Source: Bdellovibrionales bacterium
GTDB taxonomy: Bacteria; Bdellovibrionota; Bdellovibrionia; Bdellovibrionales; JAMPXM01
Direction: 5' to 3'
DNA: 64,000 nucleotides
Assembly (NCBI GenBank): GCA_016713885.1
Contig: JADJOF010000006.1
Span: 62,001-126,000, forward strand
Shown: positions 35,140 to 44,271 of the stretch, one piece after another
Layout of the letters: every line of letters begins with the position of its first letter
Position numbering within the stretch: the first letter of the stretch is position 1
Made by a program: the position numbers and the translations under genes
The notes under the pieces: model-generated
Told to the model about the DNA's origin: nothing
The model's input: only the letters and a program-made list of their open reading frames with translations
The model's database searches: none

Positions 35140-36509
35140 TGGAACTCATGAAGCAGATGGAAGACCGTTTTACCAGGATTTCTGAATTGGCTCGGCGCGA
35201 TGGTGTTGAGGCCGAGCTTTTAGTTGAGGCCGGCGAATCGCTAAAACTTTCTGTTAGCGAAGGGAAGATCGAGAAGTTCGATGCCTCACAATCACAGGTG
35301 GGTGGTCTTCGCGTTATTCTGGATGGCGTTGAAGGCTACTCGTGGACCGAGGGTCTAGAGGGTGGCGATCTTGAGTCGGCGTATGCAGAAGCTTTGCAAA
35401 ATGCGAAATTTGCAAAACGCGGCGGACCCGTCGCGCCAGCGGAACACGTCACTCTTTATTCTGGGGCTGAGGTCACGGAAGATCCGTCGCTCTTTAATGA
35501 CTCGCAAGAGCGATTCAGTATTGAGGAGAAGATCGAGAGAGCGAAGGCGCTTGAACGCGAGGCGAAAGCTGTGGATCCACGTATTGCGAAGGTTCCCTAC
35601 AATGCCTATGTCGAGTCGAAGGGCGAGGTTTTGGTCATGAACACCAAAGGGGTTCGCGCAAGGCAGCGTTCGTCGGGTGTTTATTGTTATGCTTATTGCC
35701 TGGCCAAACAGGGTGAGGAAACACGGTCGGCGGGAGAGACCAGCTTCACACGATTTGCGGATCAGGTTCCAATACGTGAAACGGCTCACGATGCGGCTTT
35801 GCAGACGATTGAGAAGCTCGGTGCTGTGTCGCCGGCGACGGGAGAGTACCCGATTATCATTCGAAATGATGTTGCGGCTCATTTTTTCGCTCTTTTTAAG
35901 AACTACTTTTCGGCAAAAGCAGTCGCCGAGAAAACTTCGCTGTTTGCCACTGATCGCGGACAGCATGTTGCGAGCCCGCTTTTGACGATCACCGATGAAC
36001 CTCGACTCAAAGACGGTATTGGGAATCGAGTCTTTGATGCCGAAGGGGCGCCGACAGCCAAAGTTGACGTGATCAAAAACGGAAGGCTTGAGAACTTTTT
36101 AACCAACACGGCTTACGCGCGCCGCCTCGGACTTCCGCATACGGCAAGCGCCGAGCGTTCAGCGCGAGGGGTTCTGGATATTGGTTTTTCAAACCTGGTG
36201 ATTGAGGCCGGAAAAGATGAGTTTTCGGCGCTGGTGAAGCGTTACCCGAAGGTCATTGTGATCACGAGTTTTCAAGGGTATCACGCGGGATTTAACGAGG
36301 GTTCGGGCGACTTTTCGCTCTCGGCTGAGGGTGAGCTCTGGGAGAACGGCGTGAAAATGAAGCCACTAAAAGGCTTTGTTGTTTCCGGATCGGTGAAGAT
36401 GCTTTTGAAGGATATTGAGATGGTCAGCAATCGTCTATGCAAAATCACAAGCAGTGCCGTTGCGCCTGATCTGTTGATTCGCTCATTGGCCGTTGCTGGG
36501 AGTGCTTAG
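35139..36509 (+). CDS. pmbA: Metalloprotease subunit PmbA/TldE
   Basis: 456 residues. It shares the TldD/PmbA fold but lacks the HExxxH zinc site; the equivalent region reads YPIIIRNDVAAHFFALFKNYFSAKAV. That is normal for the non-catalytic TldE partner. The end (FVVSGSVKMLLKDIEMVSNRLCK, then PDLLIRSLAVAG) is typical. It is translationally coupled to tldD. A GC-rich hairpin (GCGGCGC-GTTTGA-GCGCCGC, 36519-36538) follows at the convergent junction with the next gene. Confidence 0.95.
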   Translation: MELMKQMEDRFTRISELARRDGVEAELLVEAGESLKLSVSEGKIEKFDASQSQVGGLRVILDGVEGYSWTEGLEGGDLESAYAEALQNAKFAKRGGPVAPAEHVTLYSGAEVTEDPSLFNDSQERFSIEEKIERAKALEREAKAVDPRIAKVPYNAYVESKGEVLVMNTKGVRARQRSSGVYCYAYCLAKQGEETRSAGETSFTRFADQVPIRETAHDAALQTIEKLGAVSPATGEYPIIIRNDVAAHFFALFKNYFSAKAVAEKTSLFATDRGQHVASPLLTITDEPRLKDGIGNRVFDAEGAPTAKVDVIKNGRLENFLTNTAYARRLGLPHTASAERSARGVLDIGFSNLVIEAGKDEFSALVKRYPKVIVITSFQGYHAGFNEGSGDFSLSAEGELWENGVKMKPLKGFVVSGSVKMLLKDIEMVSNRLCKITSSAVAPDLLIRSLAVAGSA

Positions 36510-36513
36510 CTTT

Positions 36514-37524
36514 TCAGGCGGCGCGTTTGAGCGCCGCGTGCGGGCTATACGAGGGAGTGAGGCGAACCACCGTACTTGTCTGCACGGCTTCGAGTGCGAG
36601 CGCCAATGCGTGTGAGGCCGAGAAGACGACGTAGTCGAAACTGAAGTTTCGGAGGTCGTTAGTCAGGTGCTTCCACGATGTGAAGGCGAGGACCTGATCC
36701 ACGGGGTTCCATTCAAAGTGACCGTTTTCAACTTGATTATTGAGGTCAGCGAGCATGGACCAGATGACTTCAGGCTTGAGCGCTGGGAGTTTCATGAGTG
36801 GCGCATGACAGGTGAAAATCGGCGTTTCGTTTGGAATTCGCGTTGCGATTTGGAGAGGTTGAGGGCCCGTCTGTCCCGGCGGCTGCAACGTTGCCGACTG
36901 GTCTTTTTTCTGAATCAGTTCAAAGTGAAAATCGGCCTGCAGCGTGCGAAGGATCTGCTCAAAGACGCGTTCTGTGCTGCCTGAAAAGGTTTGCTCACCA
37001 TGTGTGACAAAGCGTGAACGAACGATTTTGCCGCGCTGCTCATATCGAGATTGATAGAGCTCAAAAGAGAATTCGCCGGCAATCGAGCTCTCGGTGACGC
37101 GATCTTCAAGTGTGCGGGCAAAAGCGATCGCGGTCAGAATATCAATGGCGAGGTTTTCGACTTCGTCGGGTGTGCGTCCTTTCTGACCGACAAAACCGGC
37201 GCGAATGCGGAGGCCGGCTTTATCTGAAGAAAGATCGGGGTGTAAGGGCAGGACTGTGATGCCGCGGAGGCCAAGGTTTTCGCTGGCGGCGAGGCGTTGG
37301 AGTTCTTTTAAAGAGAGCATCGACAGGCAATGAGGGAAGAGGTCGACCTGCGATTCAATGATCTGGAACTGATTGTTCACAATGCGGCGAACGACGTTGA
37401 CGTGAAGTGCGGGGAGGCCGTTGAAGCGAATTTCGATGGCCTCTTTTCCGACCACTGAGACCTTCGCGTCAGAGAGTACGGAGTTCATTGCCACTGCCAA
37501 CCGCGGGATGGCTTCGGCCATCAT
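36514..37524 (-). CDS. YbjN-like / secretion-chaperone-fold protein of unknown function
   Basis: 337 residues from ATG 37524; AAGGAG lies six bases ahead, so I reject the GTG at 37548. The C-terminal part (LKPEVIWSMLADLNNQVENGHFEWNPVDQVLAFTSWKHL) has the YbjN-like pattern of helix then paired strands. The N-terminal half (SDAKVSVVGKEAIEIRFNGLPALHVNVVRRIVNNQFQIIESQVDLFP) could be a second, divergent copy of the same fold. Proteins of this kind are regulators or chaperone-like adaptors. No catalytic motif is visible. The gene converges with pmbA, 4 bp apart. Confidence 0.6.
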   Translation of the reverse strand: MMAEAIPRLAVAMNSVLSDAKVSVVGKEAIEIRFNGLPALHVNVVRRIVNNQFQIIESQVDLFPHCLSMLSLKELQRLAASENLGLRGITVLPLHPDLSSDKAGLRIRAGFVGQKGRTPDEVENLAIDILTAIAFARTLEDRVTESSIAGEFSFELYQSRYEQRGKIVRSRFVTHGEQTFSGSTERVFEQILRTLQADFHFELIQKKDQSATLQPPGQTGPQPLQIATRIPNETPIFTCHAPLMKLPALKPEVIWSMLADLNNQVENGHFEWNPVDQVLAFTSWKHLTNDLRNFSFDYVVFSASHALALALEAVQTSTVVRLTPSYSPHAALKRAA

Positions 37525-37643
37525 AAAGGTCTCCTTAATATTCTCCACGGTTTGGATCCTCCTGCGGTTAACGCGATCGTCATTGCCACCATCCTTAGAG
37601 TCACTTTTAGCGCTAGCGTCGCGGCATCCTGGCCCGACGTTCG

Positions 37644-37657
37644 TCTAACGCGTTAGA
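37644..37657. promoter_or_regulatory. 14-bp perfect palindrome, possible operator
   Basis: TCTAACGCGTTAGA lies in the 335-bp gap between the divergent YbjN-like and P460 genes, the longest gene-free stretch in the window. The rest of the gap shows only a TATGAT box at 37791-37796 without a good -35 and short imperfect dyads. Confidence 0.4.
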
Positions 37658-37859
37658 TATTTTCGGAAGATCCGACGAACTTCTCGACGAGAATCCGGCT
37701 GAATGTTCGACATTTAGTCGTCGCTCAACGACATATTCACAATGTTGGCTGAGATTGAGACGGACCGATGTTCAAATTGAAGCGTCTCGCTATGATGCGA
37801 CGTGGATTGGCCAAGAGCGAGAGCCAGGTGTTAACTCTCTGAGATAATCGGGAGGCTCT

Positions 37860-38768
37860 GTGACGTTTAAGACGAGGTTTAAGGTGAAGTTGAAAGTCGT
37901 TTTCGCGGGACTTGTTTTGGCTATCGCGTTTCCCGCACAGAGCTACTTTGAGCCTGCTCCTGTCGCTGGGCGCATTCGCACGATGAATGGAATCTCGATG
38001 GCGCAATATCCTGACTTTGAGAAGACCTGGCATCTCGTGACCGTGCGCTATCGGCAGGACAGCGGTGAATTGCGATTTACCTACGCCAATGATCTGGCCT
38101 TCAAGGCGATGAAGGATTTGAGCCCCAAGTATCCAGAGGGCGCTGTCTTCGCGAAGATCGGCATGATCACAGAGGACGATCCGGCCTTCACAAGTTCAAA
38201 GGTGCCGTCGGGCGCAAAACGCTATCAGTTCATGGTGCGCGATCAGAAAAAATACAAGTCGACGGAGGGGTGGGGTTACGCGCTTTTTGATGCCGACGGG
38301 AATCTCTTTGATGAGGATGCCAAGGCAAAAACACAGGCCTGCGCGGCTTGCCACCGCCTGGTGCCGGAGCGCGACTATGTCTTTTCGCGTCTGATGGCTC
38401 TCGGTGTTGGTGCTTTTCAGTCGAAGGAGACGGCGCTCGCGAAGACTCTTGAGTTTAAGTCGCAACCACGGGCAAAGGTTCCGAAAACGTTGGCGGCACT
38501 TCTTGGGAAGTACGATCTGGTTTCGGCGCTGACCGGTGAGATTCAGCGACAGGCATTTTCTGGGACTCTGGATGAAATCGTACCAACTCTTATTCAGAGA
38601 TCGATTCAGATGCAAAGTCAGGCGGCGCTCATCGTCAACGAGAAAAACTTTTCTTTGGTCGTGCCCGTTCTTGGTGGCGAGCCCTGCCAAAACAAAAAAC
38701 AAACTCGTCTGCTCGTTCACGTGAATTTCAACGACAAAGCGGTGAGACATGCTGAGCTCTGTCAGTAG
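37860..38768 (+). CDS. Cytochrome P460-family c-type heme protein
   Basis: 302 residues from GTG 37860 with GGGAGG upstream. The signal peptide (KVVFAGLVLAIAFPAQS) exports it to the periplasm. The N-terminal domain fits P460 (WHLVTVRYRQDSGELRFTYANDLAFKAM, YPEGAVFAKIGMITEDDPAF, GWGYALFDADGNLF). It ends with the heme c site CAACH in ACAACHRLVPERDYVFSRL. P460 proteins are periplasmic hemoproteins, some of which oxidise hydroxylamine. The extra C-terminal 110 residues are not recognised and contain a further Cys. The ASST-like gene overlaps its end by 20 bp. Confidence 0.82.
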   Translation: MTFKTRFKVKLKVVFAGLVLAIAFPAQSYFEPAPVAGRIRTMNGISMAQYPDFEKTWHLVTVRYRQDSGELRFTYANDLAFKAMKDLSPKYPEGAVFAKIGMITEDDPAFTSSKVPSGAKRYQFMVRDQKKYKSTEGWGYALFDADGNLFDEDAKAKTQACAACHRLVPERDYVFSRLMALGVGAFQSKETALAKTLEFKSQPRAKVPKTLAALLGKYDLVSALTGEIQRQAFSGTLDEIVPTLIQRSIQMQSQAALIVNEKNFSLVVPVLGGEPCQNKKQTRLLVHVNFNDKAVRHAELCQ

Positions 38769-40128
38769 AGCGAGGCAGGGTATCCTGTCGTGCCTGACGA
38801 CGATCGGCGGGGTTCTGATGTTTTTCGCTATGTCGTCCACAGCGCAGTCGGCCGAATCAGCTTCAGCGCCTCGGTTTCGCATTGATCAGGTCGACTCGCG
38901 CTATCTAGAGTGGACTGACGACTATCAGGTTCGTCTGGCCGAGTATAATGTCGATCGAAAACCGATCTTGCGATCGACACGAAAGGACTTGAGCTGCCGA
39001 TCGGCCGATCGCGGCACTTGGAAAGTGCTTCCATTGGAGTTGTCGTTTCCGGAGCCGCTTTCTCTTGAACCAAAGCTGCGTATTGAGTGTCGGTCGCCGC
39101 GCGGAGCACTGCCGGCGCTTGTCGTTCACTTTGACGTTGGGGTCGGAATCGACAGCTTTGCCGTCGAGGGCCGTTCGGTCCTTGGAGTCGATATCTTGAC
39201 GACGCCGACGGGGCAACTGCTTCGGTTGGGACCGATGGGCGAGGTGAAATTTTATCGTCGTGTGGCGGGAATCGCCGAAGATTTTAAACCTCACCGCGTG
39301 AATGGAAAGACATTCTACTCATACATGCTCAACACTGTTCATAGCCCAGGCGTGAGCACGGCTGGCTATCGAACGATATTGAATAGTCGCTATGAGGTGG
39401 TCGAGGCGCTGGACTTTTTAACCGATCTCCATGAGTTCGAGTATCTGGGGCCGAAGCACTATCTGTATCTGAGCTATGATGTGAAAGACCGCGCCGATGG
39501 CGCGTGTATGATCGATCAGTCGGTGGTCGAAAGTAAAGATGGTCGGATATTGCACCGTTTTGATGTGAGCGAGTACTTGCAGAGTGGCTATTCGCTCGGT
39601 CCGAAAAGTAAGGTGGGATTTCGCGGGCGAGAGTGCGACGAGGTGGCGCACATCAACAGTGTGCAGCTCCTCGGAGCGACGACTTGGTTGATCAGTTTGG
39701 GACGCGGAACCATTGTTTCATGGGACCGAGAAAAAAAGAAACCGCTTTGGATTTTTGGTCAATATGAGAGTCAGTTTAAAATCGCTCCATATGTTGCGTT
39801 GAGGCAGACACACACACCCCGATTTTTTGCCGACGAGAGTCGTCTCGTGGTTTTTGAAAATGGCGAGCCGCCAACGGATGTGCGAATTATTGATTTTAAG
39901 CTCGACTTAGAATCAAAGCGTGTCGTGGCGTCGAAAGTCTTGACCATTGTGGGACTGCAGTCGATCCATTCCGGAAGTGTCGAAGCCCGGCGTTCAGTTT
40001 ATTCTATTGGTGCCGGATCGCGAGAAAAGGGTGAGTGGGACTTTCTTGAGTACGACGGCGATCGTCGAACATTGGCGATAAGATTCTCAAAGGCCAGTCG
40101 AAGCTACCGTGTCTATCGGTCGCTTTAA
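38749..40128 (+). CDS. Secreted arylsulfotransferase-like beta-propeller protein
   Basis: 459 residues from ATG 38749, with a signal peptide (ILSCLTTIGGVLMFFAMSSTAQSAES). It overlaps the P460 gene by 20 bp. The body is made of repeated four-strand blades: LGVDILTTPTGQLLRLGPMGEVKFYRR, HRVNGKTFYSYMLNTVHSPG, AHINSVQLLGATTWLISLGRGTIVSWDREKKKPLWIFGQ and TPRFFADESRLVVFENG. This resembles the bacterial ASST group (PF05935/PF14269). I cannot point to the catalytic His with certainty, so a non-enzymatic propeller is possible. Its TAA overlaps the sbcC stop on the other strand. Confidence 0.7.
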   Translation: MLSSVSRARQGILSCLTTIGGVLMFFAMSSTAQSAESASAPRFRIDQVDSRYLEWTDDYQVRLAEYNVDRKPILRSTRKDLSCRSADRGTWKVLPLELSFPEPLSLEPKLRIECRSPRGALPALVVHFDVGVGIDSFAVEGRSVLGVDILTTPTGQLLRLGPMGEVKFYRRVAGIAEDFKPHRVNGKTFYSYMLNTVHSPGVSTAGYRTILNSRYEVVEALDFLTDLHEFEYLGPKHYLYLSYDVKDRADGACMIDQSVVESKDGRILHRFDVSEYLQSGYSLGPKSKVGFRGRECDEVAHINSVQLLGATTWLISLGRGTIVSWDREKKKPLWIFGQYESQFKIAPYVALRQTHTPRFFADESRLVVFENGEPPTDVRIIDFKLDLESKRVVASKVLTIVGLQSIHSGSVEARRSVYSIGAGSREKGEWDFLEYDGDRRTLAIRFSKASRSYRVYRSL

Positions 40129-43013
40129 CTGCCGCCGACGTCAGCCCATATCGCGGTCGTCGCACTTGGTGTTTTTCTGATTTCTAATCGGTGCTGGAGT
40201 TGTGTTTGAAGCTCTTGCACGTGCGAAATGATGCCGACCATGCGACCTCCGGCCTGGAGATCGACAAGTGTTCGAATGGCGAGCTCGAGTGACTCTGAAT
40301 CAAGTGTACCAAAACCTTCGTCGATAAAAAGGGAGTCGAGGCGAATTCCACCTAAATCGGTTTGTACGACGTCGCTGAGGCCCAGAGCGAGAGCGAGAGC
40401 CGCGATGAACGATTCGCCGCCAGAAAGCGAGTCCGCCGGGCGCTCGCGTCCGGTGTGGGCATCTTCGACTGAAAGGTTAAGGCCTTGCGAGTGGGTGAGG
40501 TTGCGACTGAGGAGCGGCCGTCGCAGTTGGTACTGCCCGCGACTCATCGTGAACAGACGATGATTCGCCATTTCAAGACAAGCTTCGAAGCGCGCTTGCA
40601 GGACGTAGCGCGCCAGCGGAACAGAGAGCGTGTTAATTGACCGATCTCCCGAGAGTAGGAGATTCATTTTTTGCGCGACTTTAAAACGTCGTTCGAGCGC
40701 TTCGCGCGCTTCGTCGCGGCCAAGAGATGACGCCTTCAGATCAGCGAGGAGGCGGGCGCGTTCGTTGGCCACAGCGTTCTCCTGCTCGAGGAGCTGCTGT
40801 TGTTCATTTGCGTTCGTCGCCAGATTGCGCAAGCTTTCGAGTGCCTCGGATTCGCTGATCGTCTTGAGAGTATCGCGGGTTGCTTCGATTTTGCCACGGA
40901 GTTCGAGAGTCACGGCGTCGTGTTCGCGCAGTGCTTTTTCGATCGAGTCGACGTCGTGCTCGGAGAGATTTTCGGCGAGATGGCGGTCGGTGTGATCGAA
41001 ATTTGAAATCTGAGTGACAAGTTCTTGCCGCTCAAGACTGAGGCGCGAGAGTTCGTCCTCCTTACCTCGCAGCAGGCCGACGCGGCCGGCATTTGCTGTT
41101 TGCAGGCCCAAGACCTGGTTTTTCGTTTCACGCAGAGCGGTCTCCAGTTCGGTCTTTTGACTGGCAACAAGGCGACCGCGATCGACAATAGCTGCAGGAT
41201 TCTGAAGTTCTTTTGGGATGCGCTCGAGACGTTCGCCACGAGCGGTCTCGAGCTCGGTGATCTGAGCTGTGAGAGGAGCGCGGGAGAGTCGCAGTTTCTG
41301 AATGGCCTGTTCTGATTCTTGTATGGCCTGTACTTCGCGGGCCGCGAGCGCAGCGGTTTCGGTAAAGTCATTCCCCGCTAAGTTGGGATGGTTGTTTTTG
41401 CTGTCAGAAGAATCGGCGTGAACAAGCAGGGCTTTAAGGCGTTCGTTCCGAACGGCTTGGTCCTTTTGGATTTGCATGGCGACGGCATGATGTCGTTTTT
41501 GTTCGCGCTCGACCGTGTTTTTGTCGATGACTTCATGGAGGTGTGCTTTCGCTGGAGACGGATGTTCTTCTGAACCACAAACGGGGCATGGTGCTCCTTT
41601 TTTTAAAGTCTGTGCCAGGCGGGCCGCTTCGCCGAGGTGAAAGTGAGCTTCAGTCGAATGGAGAGCCAGGAGGCTTTCTTCGAAGCGACGTGACTCTGAT
41701 GTCGTAGCGATGTCGTGAAGGCGTGGTAGCTCGAGAAGGATCGAATGCAGCCGCTTTCGCGTCTGGCTTAGCGTCTGTTCTTCGGCTTGCAGTCGCTGGT
41801 CGGTGGACAGGCCTTCTTTCGTGAGCAAGTTGATACGTTCGGTGACTTTGTTGATGTCTTGCAGCTCGCGATAGCGCTCTTGGAGCTGAATGCGTTCGGC
41901 CTCAAGTTCGTCGACTGTCGGTCGACTGGCTTCGAGCTGTGTTAGCTTGGCATTAAGTCGATTTTCGTTTTCAAGTTGCTGTGAGTGTTCGGTTTTGAGT
42001 TGAGCCAAAGCAGTTTGAACGGCAGCAATTTGATTGGAGAGATTCTGTTCGCGGTTCTCGAGTTGGAAAAGCGGGGCATAGCGGCGATAGCGCTCGAGTC
42101 TCAGGCGCTGTTGAGCCATCTTTTCTTGTGATGTTGTCAGCGTTTCTTGGCGGACAGTCAGAGCACTCAGCTGTCTTTGCAGTTCATCGCGGTGTTCGGC
42201 CTGTAGCGCGCGCCGGCGGCACTGGTCTGCGTCGCTTTGTGCCTCTTGAAGGCGTGGGCGCAGTGCTGCGATGGTCGTTTGGATATCGCTGATTGCAGTT
42301 TCAAGTTCGGCGCGATTTGCAATCCCCAAGGCCTCAAGGCGCGCGGCTTCGTCGCTGGCCTGCTGATGCCATTCGGTTTCAAGAGATTTGGCCTTTGCCG
42401 CAATCCAGTTTTGAAAGCGGCCAAAGCGATCGGTTTGGAATAGACGTTCGAGGATCATCTGGCGTTCAGTGCTCGTGCTCGAAAGAAACTCACGGAAGCG
42501 CCCCTGGGGCAAGATCACGATCTGTCGAAATTGTTTTTCGTTCATGCCAAGGAGCTCTTCGACTTTAAGATCGACGTCCTTTGTGCTGCCGGCAACAGGC
42601 TGCCAGAGCTCGCCGTCATCGGTTCGGAGCTCTTCGATTGAGCCGAGCCATTTTTCGAGCGTGCTGGCTCCTTTGAGTTCCGTCGTGCCTTCACCGCGCT
42701 TTTTTGGGACCTCTTGTGTTGGGATTCGCTTGATGCGGTAGGCGGCTGTGCCAATTGTGAACACTAGTTCCACTTCAGTTTGGCAGTCCGCATTGGCGGC
42801 ATCGCTGCGAAGTGCCCGCAAATCTTTTTCGCGTTCGGGTGTTGAGGGGCGTCCGAAAAGCGCAAAACAAAGACCATCAAGGATCGATGTTTTTCCAGCC
42901 CCTGTTCGTCCATGCAAGAGGAAGAGTCCGCCGTCAAACACGCGGTCAAACGAGATCGCGATCGAATTCGCAAATGGGCCGAAAGCTTGAAGGCGAAGGC
43001 GGAGCGGCTTCAC
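40125..43013 (-). CDS. sbcC: Exonuclease SbcCD ATPase subunit SbcC
   Basis: 962 residues from GTG 43013. Walker A is HGRTGAGKTSILDGL. There are two long coiled coils around a zinc hook (CPVC, in GAPCPVCGSEEHP). The C-terminal signature is DSLSGGESFIAALALALGLSDVV, with Walker B DSLFIDEGFGTLDSESLE. With SbcD it forms the bacterial Mre11-Rad50 homologue, which cleaves hairpins and processes DNA ends. It overlaps sbcD by 4 bp (GTGA). Palindromic DNA such as the 40-bp repeat in this window is a known type of substrate for the complex. Confidence 0.97.
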   Translation of the reverse strand: MKPLRLRLQAFGPFANSIAISFDRVFDGGLFLLHGRTGAGKTSILDGLCFALFGRPSTPEREKDLRALRSDAANADCQTEVELVFTIGTAAYRIKRIPTQEVPKKRGEGTTELKGASTLEKWLGSIEELRTDDGELWQPVAGSTKDVDLKVEELLGMNEKQFRQIVILPQGRFREFLSSTSTERQMILERLFQTDRFGRFQNWIAAKAKSLETEWHQQASDEAARLEALGIANRAELETAISDIQTTIAALRPRLQEAQSDADQCRRRALQAEHRDELQRQLSALTVRQETLTTSQEKMAQQRLRLERYRRYAPLFQLENREQNLSNQIAAVQTALAQLKTEHSQQLENENRLNAKLTQLEASRPTVDELEAERIQLQERYRELQDINKVTERINLLTKEGLSTDQRLQAEEQTLSQTRKRLHSILLELPRLHDIATTSESRRFEESLLALHSTEAHFHLGEAARLAQTLKKGAPCPVCGSEEHPSPAKAHLHEVIDKNTVEREQKRHHAVAMQIQKDQAVRNERLKALLVHADSSDSKNNHPNLAGNDFTETAALAAREVQAIQESEQAIQKLRLSRAPLTAQITELETARGERLERIPKELQNPAAIVDRGRLVASQKTELETALRETKNQVLGLQTANAGRVGLLRGKEDELSRLSLERQELVTQISNFDHTDRHLAENLSEHDVDSIEKALREHDAVTLELRGKIEATRDTLKTISESEALESLRNLATNANEQQQLLEQENAVANERARLLADLKASSLGRDEAREALERRFKVAQKMNLLLSGDRSINTLSVPLARYVLQARFEACLEMANHRLFTMSRGQYQLRRPLLSRNLTHSQGLNLSVEDAHTGRERPADSLSGGESFIAALALALGLSDVVQTDLGGIRLDSLFIDEGFGTLDSESLELAIRTLVDLQAGGRMVGIISHVQELQTQLQHRLEIRKTPSATTAIWADVGGS

Positions 43014-44218
43014 GGCACACGCTCCTTTTCTTTATTCAAAAACTGGGAAAGTTCACTGATCAACCATTCGCGTTCCTCGTCGCTACAGCCATCACCTGTC
43101 GCCTCTTTTAAAAAGTCGCCGATAACTTCGTGGTCGGCGCGCTCTTCGTGGCGAGAGCGAAGCGCCAACGGTTGATTCGAGCCAAGAGTCGCAAAATCCG
43201 CGGGGCGTCTTCCGACGTGCAGAAGGTGTGGGAACACTGTCGTGAGTCGCCGAAAGGCTTCGAAGGGAAGGATGGAGTCGGTGAGTTCAACAATGACGTA
43301 GTCGTCGAATGATGGAGTTTTTAAAAGCTCAGCGAAAGAGCCACTCAGTACGCGGAGCGAGCGTTCCGTCTTAAACGAGGAAAACTCAATTCGATCGCTG
43401 TCACGGTCGCGATGCAGTTCGATCGCGACGTAACCTTTTTCAGAGCCAGCCTCACTTGCTGAGTATGGGAAGAGTGAACCAGAGTAACGAATGCGGTCAC
43501 TTGCGACTCGCTGTGGGCGATGCAGGTGGCCGAGAGCGACATAGTCGAACTCACCAAGTCGCTCGGCGGCGACAAGCTCTGATCCGCCAATGGAGAGCGG
43601 CCGCTCTGATTCGCTGGCCTGGCCGCCGGCAACAAATGCATGGAGCAAGAGGACCGTGCGGCGACCGGCTGCACGATCGGCCGTCAGCTGCGGTTTGAGA
43701 GACTCAAGAATGGCAGCGAGTGCTGCATCATGGCTGGTGATCGTTTGTTTGAAATAAAATCCCCATTCTGCGGGTTCAAGATAGGGAATTCCATAAATCG
43801 CGGCGCTGCCAGAACTCGATTTGATCAAAAGCGGTTCATACATTGACTCCGGCGAGCTAAAGAGGCGAAGGCCTGAATTCTTGAGTAGCGTTGCATTGGC
43901 GCCGACGCGTGTCGCAGAATCGTGATTACCTGGAATCATGGCCACCGAAACGCCGCGCCTTCCAATGACCTCGTCGAGAAAGCGGTCGAGACGTCGGACA
44001 GCGTCTTCCGGTGGAATCGAGCGATCGAAAACATCGCCGGCGACAAGGAGGGCGTCTGGCTTTTGGCCGTTTGCGATTTGAATGTCGATATCGGTTAAGA
44101 ATTGCGTGAGCACGGCCTCTTGGTCGTCAATCAGCGGTTTCATGTAGATCGACTTCCCCAGATGCCAGTCAGAGGTGTGGAGGAGTCGAATGGGTTGGTC
44201 GGTAGTTGGTTTGTTCAC
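43010..44218 (-). CDS. sbcD: Exonuclease SbcCD nuclease subunit SbcD
   Basis: 402 residues from GTG 44218. The phosphoesterase motifs of Mre11-type nucleases are all present: HTSDWHLGK (N-terminus), LLVAGDVFDRSIPPEDAVRRLD, MIPGNHDSATRVG, RRTVLLLHAFVAGG and YVALGHLHRPQRV. The manganese-binding Asp and His residues are intact. The C-terminal capping domain follows. It is first in the sbcD-sbcC operon and is divergent from the deacetylase-like gene. Confidence 0.97.
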   Translation of the reverse strand: MNKPTTDQPIRLLHTSDWHLGKSIYMKPLIDDQEAVLTQFLTDIDIQIANGQKPDALLVAGDVFDRSIPPEDAVRRLDRFLDEVIGRRGVSVAMIPGNHDSATRVGANATLLKNSGLRLFSSPESMYEPLLIKSSSGSAAIYGIPYLEPAEWGFYFKQTITSHDAALAAILESLKPQLTADRAAGRRTVLLLHAFVAGGQASESERPLSIGGSELVAAERLGEFDYVALGHLHRPQRVASDRIRYSGSLFPYSASEAGSEKGYVAIELHRDRDSDRIEFSSFKTERSLRVLSGSFAELLKTPSFDDYVIVELTDSILPFEAFRRLTTVFPHLLHVGRRPADFATLGSNQPLALRSRHEERADHEVIGDFLKEATGDGCSDEEREWLISELSQFLNKEKERVP

Positions 44219-44271
44219 AGAGTTTTCTTATCAGATTTGACGAACCGAAGGGAACTTGGTCCTATCATAAG

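Noticed and set aside
36519..36538. GC-rich hairpin as terminator between pmbA and the YbjN-like gene
   Set aside because: There is no T-run on either strand and it is within the coding end of the YbjN-like gene, so it is recorded only as a possible structure.
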